DNA from: Anaerolineae bacterium
GTDB taxonomy: Bacteria > Chloroflexota > Anaerolineae > 4572-78 > J111
Length of the DNA: 6,088 bases
Direction of reading: 5' to 3'
NCBI GenBank assembly: GCA_020433785.1
Contig: JAGRCC010000509.1
Coordinates: 1-6,088, forward strand
The number at the start of each line of letters is the position of its first letter. Positions within the stretch are counted from its first letter, which is position 1. Shown here piece by piece: positions 1 to 5,253 of this stretch. Below the pieces are notes generated by a model. That model worked only from the letters and a program-made list of their open reading frames with translations. It was not told where the DNA came from and did not search any database. A program made the position numbers and the translations under genes.

Positions 1-24
1 ACGAACCTATTAGCATTAACACCT

Positions 25-98
25 CGACCCAACCTACATGACTTTCATTACCCTTTCACAAGGGCGTGAAATATTGGGTCTCGTCCTTCGACCCAACC
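25..98. repeat. Direct and inverted repeats CGACCCAACC / TTGGGTC upstream of the operon
   Basis: The 10-mer CGACCCAACC occurs at 25-34 and again at 89-98. Between them TTGGGTC (74-80) is the reverse complement of the GACCCAA core in both copies (26-32 and 90-96). TTGGGTC can therefore form a hairpin with the downstream copy (7-bp stem, 9-nt loop) or with the upstream copy, enclosing a smaller hairpin TTTCAC/GTGAAA (54-59/66-71). This could be a protein-binding region, the terminator or leader of something upstream, or relic repeat DNA. No T-run follows either hairpin, so an intrinsic terminator is not supported. No function is assigned. Confidence 0.45.
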
Positions 99-115
99 GA
101 CCCGACGGCTTCAAG

Positions 116-144
116 TTGGCGCGATTTCGGTGCGGGAGTAAGAT
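116..144 (+). promoter_or_regulatory. Possible sigma-70-type promoter for the two-gene operon
   Basis: TTGGCG (116-121) matches the -35 consensus at 4 of 6 positions. TAAGAT (139-144) matches the -10 consensus at 4 of 6, and the spacer is exactly 17 nt. Transcription would start near 150-152 and give a leader of about 85 nt before the ribosome-binding site at 224-230. The match is modest and such pairs occur by chance, so this is a candidate only. Its position fits the structured leader that follows. Confidence 0.3.
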
Positions 145-164
145 AACGAGAATAAAAAAACTCC

Positions 165-234
165 TGGAGCAACAAAGCTGGCTTTGTCAAAGTAAACTTT
201 GCCGCTCCAATTTTACTTTACAAGAGGGAGCGGC
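165..234 (+). promoter_or_regulatory. Structured leader with mutually exclusive stems, one covering the Shine-Dalgarno sequence
   Basis: Two folds compete. In fold A, TGGAGC (165-170) pairs with GCTCCA (204-209) and encloses two adjoining hairpins (172-177/182-187 with loop CTGG; 188-192/197-201 with loop TAAA), making a compact three-way junction. In fold B, GCCGCTCC (201-208) pairs over 8 bp with GGAGCGGC (227-234), which contains the Shine-Dalgarno GGAG. AAAGTAAA (189-196) is also the exact complement of TTTACTTT (212-219), and with fold B this would make an H-type pseudoknot. The pairings are read directly from the sequence. A regulatory role (fold A exposing and fold B hiding the ribosome-binding site) is inference. 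I recognise no known riboswitch class. If translation really starts at TTG 199, part of this lies inside the coding region. Confidence 0.4.
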
Positions 235-2676
235 ACGATTAGCTCAAACAGCGCAGTCAACCAGGGCGTAACTCTGCCCACAGAACGCTCCTGGCTCACC
301 ATCGATTGGCGAAAAGCCTGGCCCGATTGGGTCGCCTGGACGCTGATCGTCCTCTACATCATCATCTTTACCTGGCTGGCGATACTGCGCCACGCCAGTT
401 TCAACTCCAGCGGCTTCGATCTGGGCATCTACGACCAGGTGGTCTGGAACACCCTGCACGGGCGCATTTTGTTTTACACCACCACCGGCATCCCAGCCCT
501 GCATTTATCGAACCACGCCAGCTTTATTTTGATTCTGGTCGCACCGTTCTACCTGCTCTACAGCGGCCCGGAAATGCTGCTGTTCCTTCAGGCGGCGGCC
601 ATCGGGCTGGGCGGGTTGCCGCTCTTCTGGCTGGCTCGAGAGAAACTCGGCAGCCCTGTGGCCGCGCTCAGTCTGTTGAGCGCCTATCTACTCTTCCCGA
701 CGCTGCAAATCGTCACCCTCTGGGATTTTCATCCGCCGGTGCTGGCTGTCGGCTTTTTTATGTTTGCTTTCTACTTTTTGGTCAAACGTCGGGCCGGCTG
801 GTTTTTGCTGTTCGCGATTTTGGCCATGTCCTGCAAAGAGCAGCTACCGCTTCAGGTGGCTTTCTTGGGGCTGTATGCCATCATCCGCTACCGCGACTGG
901 CGGCTGGGATTAATCACGATCACCCTTTCGATGGCCTGGTTTTTCGTCGTCATGCTGTGGGTCATCCCGGCCAACAGCGTCACCGGCGATCACCTCTTCA
1001 TCGGCTACTACGCCGATTTGGGCGACTCGCCTGCGGAGATTGTCACGACGGCCATTTCCCGCCCTGATCTCGTCATCAAAAATCTATGGCAGCCGGCCAA
1101 ACTAAAATATTTATTCGATGTGCTGACGCCGTTTGCTTATCTGCCTCTGTTGGGGCTGCCGGTGCTGCTCATCGGCGCACCGTCCTTTGCCATCAATATG
1201 CTCAGCGCTAACACCGCCATGCACGATGCAACTGGCGGCCAATATGGCGCGGATGTCGCCCCGTGGCTGGCGATGGCGGCGTTATACGGGATGGTTTATT
1301 TGAGCCGGGGCGTCGGACGCCGCTGGCCTCAAGCGCAGGTAGGGGTGACCACTATCGCCGGCATCGTGCTGCTGGCCGTGGCGCTAGTCTGGCAGCTATT
1401 TCGCGGCTACTCACCCCTGGCCCTCGACCCGCCCCATTGGGAGATCACCGACCACGACCGGCTGGCTCAACGTTTCATCGACCAAATTCCGCCCGACGCC
1501 TCGCTGGCAGCGCAAGGTAAACTTTACCCCCATCTCAGCGACCGCCTAATCGCCTACCAACTGCCCGACGTCAATGACGCCGAGTACGTTTTTGTCGATG
1601 TGACCACCGGCACCTGGCCGGTTCACCCCAACGATATCTGGGCCACCGTGCATGATTTACTGGCCTCCGGCGAATACGGCGTCGTCGATGCCGCCGACGG
1701 CTATCTGCTGCTGCGACGCGGCCTGCCTAACACCGATTATCCTTCCGCTTTCTACGACTTCGCCCGCGCCCTCGACGCCAAGCCGCAGTACCCCGTGCAG
1801 GTCGATTTCGGCGATGATCTGCGGTTGTTAGGCTACGATATCATCGATGATCAGCGCCGCGCAGAAACCGCCGTCCGGCTCTATTGGCAAGCGCTGAAAC
1901 CACTCGACCGCCATACCCGGCTTTATCCGTTTTTCCTGAACGCCCAGGGTCAGGTCGTCGAAACCACCGAACAGCGCCCGCTGCTAACCCAACTCTGGTT
2001 CCCACCCCACCTGTGGCAACCCGGCGAAATCGTCGCCGCCGAGACGATGCCCTGGGCCTTGGGCGATCGCTGGAGTCTGGCCGCCGGTGTGCTGACCGGC
2101 GACAATTGGTCGGACTGGAGCCAGCGCCTGCCCGTGCAGCCGGAATTGACGCCCGACTCGCTGCGTCGCTTTGAGGCCAATACCTGGGTGCGCCTTGGCA
2201 GCTTCGAGCGGCAAGGCCGGGAGTTAGTCGAGATTGCGCCGGCAGAGCCAAATGTACAGCCTACCCACACGTTGCAAGCCAATTTCGACAACAAAATGGA
2301 ACTACAAGGCTACGATCTATCGCCGGTGACGGAAGCCGGGCAAGACCTGGTCGTTACCCTGCATTGGCGAGCGCTGTCGCCCATGCCCCAAAACTATAAT
2401 GTTTTTGTCCATCTGGTCGACGCTGAAGGCCAACTGGTCACCCAACACGATGGCGAACCGTGGTGGGAACTGCCGTTGCCAACCAGCAGCTGGCAGCCCG
2501 GCGAAGCCTTACGCGACCGCCACGTTCTAGTCTTGCCGCCTGATCTGTCGCCGGGTACATATCGCTTGCAAGTCGGGATCTACTACTGGGAAAATCTAGA
2601 GCGGCTGTCCGTGCTGGAAAACGATGTCCCCGTTAACAACTTTGTTGAGCTGGGCAGCCTTGAGTTGGGCCAGTAA
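199..2676 (+). CDS. DUF2079 family polytopic membrane protein with two C-terminal beta modules
   Basis: The product is 825 residues if read from TTG 199; true starts at ATT 238 or CTG 274 are possible, and there is no in-frame ATG near the N-terminus. Residues 44-63 form the first membrane helix. The next loop carries FDLGIYDQ (73-80), and the helices after it include WDFHPP (175-180), CKEQLP (212-217) and GGQYGAD (346-352), all typical of DUF2079 proteins. I count roughly ten hydrophobic segments up to residue 400. A soluble, presumably extracytoplasmic part follows (about 405-530). Two related beta-rich modules come next, at 534-655 (GYD 545-547, LYW 561-563, WQPGE 606-610) and 691-825 (GYD 704-706, LHW 721-723, WQPGE 765-769). 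DUF2079 proteins resemble GT-C membrane glycosyltransferases, but their reaction is not established. The gene leads an operon with the next gene, 15 nt downstream. Family assignment is strong; a glycan-transfer role is inference. Confidence 0.85.
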   Translation: MPLQFYFTRGSGTISSNSAVNQGVTLPTERSWLTIDWRKAWPDWVAWTLIVLYIIIFTWLAILRHASFNSSGFDLGIYDQVVWNTLHGRILFYTTTGIPALHLSNHASFILILVAPFYLLYSGPEMLLFLQAAAIGLGGLPLFWLAREKLGSPVAALSLLSAYLLFPTLQIVTLWDFHPPVLAVGFFMFAFYFLVKRRAGWFLLFAILAMSCKEQLPLQVAFLGLYAIIRYRDWRLGLITITLSMAWFFVVMLWVIPANSVTGDHLFIGYYADLGDSPAEIVTTAISRPDLVIKNLWQPAKLKYLFDVLTPFAYLPLLGLPVLLIGAPSFAINMLSANTAMHDATGGQYGADVAPWLAMAALYGMVYLSRGVGRRWPQAQVGVTTIAGIVLLAVALVWQLFRGYSPLALDPPHWEITDHDRLAQRFIDQIPPDASLAAQGKLYPHLSDRLIAYQLPDVNDAEYVFVDVTTGTWPVHPNDIWATVHDLLASGEYGVVDAADGYLLLRRGLPNTDYPSAFYDFARALDAKPQYPVQVDFGDDLRLLGYDIIDDQRRAETAVRLYWQALKPLDRHTRLYPFFLNAQGQVVETTEQRPLLTQLWFPPHLWQPGEIVAAETMPWALGDRWSLAAGVLTGDNWSDWSQRLPVQPELTPDSLRRFEANTWVRLGSFERQGRELVEIAPAEPNVQPTHTLQANFDNKMELQGYDLSPVTEAGQDLVVTLHWRALSPMPQNYNVFVHLVDAEGQLVTQHDGEPWWELPLPTSSWQPGEALRDRHVLVLPPDLSPGTYRLQVGIYYWENLERLSVLENDVPVNNFVELGSLELGQ
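224..230 (+). promoter_or_regulatory. Strong Shine-Dalgarno sequence that bears on the first gene's start
   Basis: GAGGGAG lies 7 nt upstream of an in-frame ATT (238-240), the ideal distance for a start codon. The annotated-style TTG start at 199 has no purine-rich motif before it and sits upstream of this site. A weaker AGGG (263-266) lies 7 nt before an in-frame CTG (274-276). The motif therefore argues that translation of the DUF2079 gene begins downstream of 199, possibly at a non-canonical codon. Confidence 0.45.
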
Positions 2677-2679
2677 GCC

Positions 2680-2683
2680 GGAG
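2680..2683 (+). promoter_or_regulatory. Ribosome-binding site of the second membrane-protein gene
   Basis: GGAG lies 8 nt before GTG 2692 and 11 nt before the adjacent ATG 2695. Spacing favours GTG 2692, although the ATG is the commoner codon; the difference is one residue. The site lies in the 15-nt gap after the upstream stop codon, which fits translation of a shared transcript. Confidence 0.5.
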
Positions 2684-2691
2684 CCGGTCGA

Positions 2692-5190
2692 GTGATGAAT
2701 GTTTCGGTCAAAGTACTAGCCTTTTGGCTGGCTTTATTTCTCTACGCGGTCTACCTGCTCAGCTTTTCCGGCCATTTTCACGTGATGGATGAGTGGGTCG
2801 GTTTTGCCCCGGCCGACAATCTAGTACAACATGGCCGGCCCGATATGAACCAATTCATCTGGACCAACCACTGGCAAGCTATCCCGCCCGGCTTCTGGGG
2901 TGTAGACGATCATCTCTATACCAAAAAAGCGCCGGGGATTTCGATCATCACGGCCCCACTCATTTGGTTGGGCCATCTCATCCCCGGACTCAACGTCGTT
3001 CACGTCAGTTTGCTGGCGAATATGCCGGTCACCGCGCTAGCCGCGGCATTGATTCTGATCTGGCTGGTCGATTTGGGCTTCTCCCCCAAAATAGCCTTCT
3101 TCACAGGGTTGGGCTACGGGTTGTGTACGATCGCCTGGATCTACGCCCGGATGTTTTGGGAACCGGCCATGCAGGCTCTATCCTTTTTGGTGGCGGTTTG
3201 GGCCGCCTACCGTGCCGTGCAGTCCAATACCGGCGCTCGGTGGCTGTGGATTTTTCTAGCCGGAGTCGCTGTTGCGCTCAGCCTGGCCTTCCGCTTCGAA
3301 ACCGTTCCAGCTACCGGCTTAATCGGTCTCTACCTGCTGTGGGAATTCTCTCAAAAACAAATAAAAGAATCTAATTCAATTGCGGAAACACCTTCTCTCG
3401 CTAAACTAAGCTTTCTCCCTACGCACTACGCACTACGCACTACGTCCCACGTCCCACGCTTCACTCCCCAAGCGCTTTTGCTCTATGCCCGTTTGCTCGC
3501 CGTTTACCTCGCTCCCTCGCTGCTGGTCGGTTTAGGGTTAATGTATTTCAACCTCATCCGCTTCGGCAGCCTCAGCGAGACCGGTTACAACCAGGAAATT
3601 TTATTTGAAGCGCCGTGGGTAGGAGCCTTTGGGCTGCTTTTCAGTCCGGGGCGGGGGCTGTTTATCTACGCCCCGTTGATGCTGCTGCTCTTTTTCGGCA
3701 TCCGGCCGGCCTGGCGTCGATTGCCACGCCCATACTTTTTACTGATTGCGGCCATATGTCTCTTTTATTGGTTATTCTATGGCTCGTGGTATGCTTGGGG
3801 TGGCACCTGGGGCTGGGGACCGCGTTTTTTGATGCCGATTTTGCCGTTGTTGATGCTGTTTGTCGGGGAGTCATTGGGGTGGATATTGGCAGGGTCGAGT
3901 GATTCGGCGCTACGTTGGATCGCTCGAATGGGGGTTGGTCTTTTGATCGTGTTGAGCCTGTTCGTCAATTTCCTCGGCGTCAGTGTCGATTTCAACGAGC
4001 ATTTTTTGCGGCTTGGACGTAACGACAATTTTGTTTTCAACTGGGCGGCGTTTCCACCGCTGGGGCATTGGCAAATTTTACAGGATGGACTGGTCGATAT
4101 TATCTGGCTGCATCCTGGTAAAAACGGATTGACAATAGAGTGGTCGATATTGGCCCCGGCGTTGGTCTTATTGGTCGTCGCTGGTTTAGGCCTAATGATT
4201 GCCGGTTTCGGGTTGTTAATCGACCATTCCGAGCTGCTGAATTCACGTTCCACGTTCTACGTTCTACGACTCAGTCAAAGCCCTCTAACCATAAGTATCT
4301 CGCTTCTTCTAGCCTTTCTGCTTACCTACCAAATGATGCTTGCCACGGCTCAGGTGGCCTTGACCAATCCCCAAGCGCAGGCTGATGTGCCGGTTCTCAA
4401 AGCGCTAACCGACTCCGCTCATCCGGGCGACGCGCTGCACATTGCCATTCCACCGTTTGGCGACGTCCAGGAAATCTCCACCCGGGTGATGGCTTATCTC
4501 GATCAACCACTGCCGACCTACGCCTGGATTGAAAGCGAACCTCGAGCCATTCAACCGGACGAGCGAGATCGTATCTGGCGGACCACCCAGGCCGAGTCAA
4601 AGCGGGTCTGGCTGTTTGAACGATGGTTGACCCACAAGGACCCGCTCAGTCAAACGGCGGCCCGATACAATCAGACGGCGTTTCCGATAGAGGAACGATG
4701 GTTTGAGAAGAGCGGAAAGCTAACGCTGTTCGCCTTAGCTAATGATGAGCCGCCAACTTTATCGATGCCGCTCAATGTGCCTTTTGAGGGTGGCCTGACG
4801 CTGGTTGATGTAACCGTGTTTGGGGCAGAGGTTTATGCGGGGGAAACTTTAAAGGTGCGGCTGACTTGGCAAGCGCCGGAATTTGGCACATTGGTCGAGG
4901 TCGGGTTGCCGGACAGCAGTGTGATTAGCTTTGTCCATCTGACTGGCGACGGCCAAAATATAGCCCAGCAGGATCGGCTGCTACTTGACCTGCAAAATGT
5001 CGAACGTTCGCCGCTATTGCCGGGACAGACCGTTTCGCAGGGATATGGACTACAGCTTCCAGAGAATACGCCGCCCGGTTCATTTCCCCTCATTACCGGT
5101 TTATACTTAAGCACTACCGGAGTCCAACTTAACCGCGCCGATGGTAGCCCGGACAACTTTTTGTATCTAACGGACATCGTTGTGCGCTAA
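2692..5190 (+). CDS. GT-C / GT39-like integral membrane glycosyltransferase-type protein
   Basis: The product has 832 residues with about a dozen membrane segments. The first helix (about 5-25) is followed by an acidic pair D33-E34 (VMDEW), placed like the metal/lipid-phosphate-binding acidic residues of the first loop in GT-C enzymes. The loop LYTKKAPGISIITAP (75-89) matches the Y-x-K-x-P-G segment common in GT39-like proteins. FSPGRGLFIYAP (317-328) and WGWGPRFLMP (373-382) are signatures of large bacterial membrane proteins of this type. The last helices lie at about 486-510 and 531-550. An extracytoplasmic region (about 550-683) then leads to a beta module (684-832; LTWQAP 724-729, PGQ 777-779) related to the two in the upstream protein. 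Two stretches from degenerate 7-bp repeats interrupt it at residues 244-259 and 518-527, the first preceded by an AT-rich hydrophilic insert (about 219-243). Donor and acceptor are unknown. The role may be sugar transfer from a polyprenyl-phosphate donor outside the membrane, which is inference. Confidence 0.8.
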   Translation: MMNVSVKVLAFWLALFLYAVYLLSFSGHFHVMDEWVGFAPADNLVQHGRPDMNQFIWTNHWQAIPPGFWGVDDHLYTKKAPGISIITAPLIWLGHLIPGLNVVHVSLLANMPVTALAAALILIWLVDLGFSPKIAFFTGLGYGLCTIAWIYARMFWEPAMQALSFLVAVWAAYRAVQSNTGARWLWIFLAGVAVALSLAFRFETVPATGLIGLYLLWEFSQKQIKESNSIAETPSLAKLSFLPTHYALRTTSHVPRFTPQALLLYARLLAVYLAPSLLVGLGLMYFNLIRFGSLSETGYNQEILFEAPWVGAFGLLFSPGRGLFIYAPLMLLLFFGIRPAWRRLPRPYFLLIAAICLFYWLFYGSWYAWGGTWGWGPRFLMPILPLLMLFVGESLGWILAGSSDSALRWIARMGVGLLIVLSLFVNFLGVSVDFNEHFLRLGRNDNFVFNWAAFPPLGHWQILQDGLVDIIWLHPGKNGLTIEWSILAPALVLLVVAGLGLMIAGFGLLIDHSELLNSRSTFYVLRLSQSPLTISISLLLAFLLTYQMMLATAQVALTNPQAQADVPVLKALTDSAHPGDALHIAIPPFGDVQEISTRVMAYLDQPLPTYAWIESEPRAIQPDERDRIWRTTQAESKRVWLFERWLTHKDPLSQTAARYNQTAFPIEERWFEKSGKLTLFALANDEPPTLSMPLNVPFEGGLTLVDVTVFGAEVYAGETLKVRLTWQAPEFGTLVEVGLPDSSVISFVHLTGDGQNIAQQDRLLLDLQNVERSPLLPGQTVSQGYGLQLPENTPPGSFPLITGLYLSTTGVQLNRADGSPDNFLYLTDIVVR
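3420..3468. repeat. Degenerate heptamer tandem repeat inside the second gene (about seven units)
   Basis: The units, read on the + strand, are TACGCAC three times in perfect tandem (3420-3440), then TACGTCC, CACGTCC, CACGCTT and CACTCCC. The shared pattern is YACGYNN with a 7-bp period. Translated in frame, the tract gives residues 244-259, including HVPRFTP, which is unlike the hydrophobic sequence around it. Because 7 is not a multiple of 3, gain or loss of a single unit would shift the frame. The preceding 75 bp are AT-rich and hydrophilic-coding, so the whole stretch looks like an insertion into a cytoplasmic loop. Confidence 0.85.
4244..4271. repeat. Second degenerate heptamer tandem repeat in the same gene (four units)
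   Basis: The units are CACGTTC, CACGTTC, TACGTTC and TACGACT, with the same YACG core and 7-bp period as the tract at 3420-3468. In frame they encode part of residues 518-527 (STFYVLRLSQ), in a short hydrophilic loop between two membrane helices. The two tracts in one gene differ in their last three bases, so they belong to one repeat family but are not a recent duplication of each other. Confidence 0.75.
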
Positions 5191-5210
5191 CTGAAAGGTT
5201 ATTAAGTGCG

Positions 5211-5244
5211 GGATGGCAGTCACCGGAGTGACTGTCATCTCTTT
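5211..5244 (+). terminator. Rho-independent-type terminator after the operon
   Basis: GATGGCAGTCAC (5212-5223) pairs with GTGACTGTCATC (5228-5239) around a CGGA loop: 12 bp including one G-T wobble (5216/5235). A T-rich run, TCTCTTT (5238-5244 region), follows. The hairpin starts 21 nt after the stop codon of the second membrane protein. In RNA from the minus strand the wobble would become a C-A mismatch and no T-run follows, so the element is directed mainly at the + strand operon. It may still help separate the convergent gene ending at 5254. Confidence 0.65.
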
Positions 5245-5253
5245 AAAGCAGGA

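Noticed and set aside
165..209. Three-way junction considered as a tRNA or other known structured RNA gene
   Set aside because: At about 45 nt it is too short for a tRNA, has no anticodon arm or conserved TPsiC sequence, and matches no RNA class I recognise.
151..209. Minus-strand intrinsic terminator (junction followed by AGGAG and seven T)
   Set aside because: The layout fits a terminator, but no minus-strand gene lies on the 199-2676 side to be terminated; kept only as an alternative reading of the leader structure.
38..271. Open frame of 77 codons beginning with ATG 38 and running through the leader into the first gene
   Set aside because: It has no ribosome-binding site, its product is low-complexity and basic without recognisable features, and it runs through the palindromic leader and overlaps the DUF2079 gene in another frame.
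2063..2070. GCGATCGC, the HIP1 octamer typical of Cyanobacteria
   Set aside because: I noticed only one copy, in GC-rich coding sequence where chance occurrence is likely; it is not enough to assign the window to Cyanobacteria.
1841..2294. Overlapping minus-strand open frames opposite the first beta modules
   Set aside because: Their translations are arginine/proline/alanine/serine-rich, as expected from the GC-rich complement of a real gene. The + strand frame has clear family motifs here.
3420..3468. Short regular repeats read as a possible CRISPR array
   Set aside because: The units are 7 bp, directly adjacent and without spacers; this is a simple tandem repeat.
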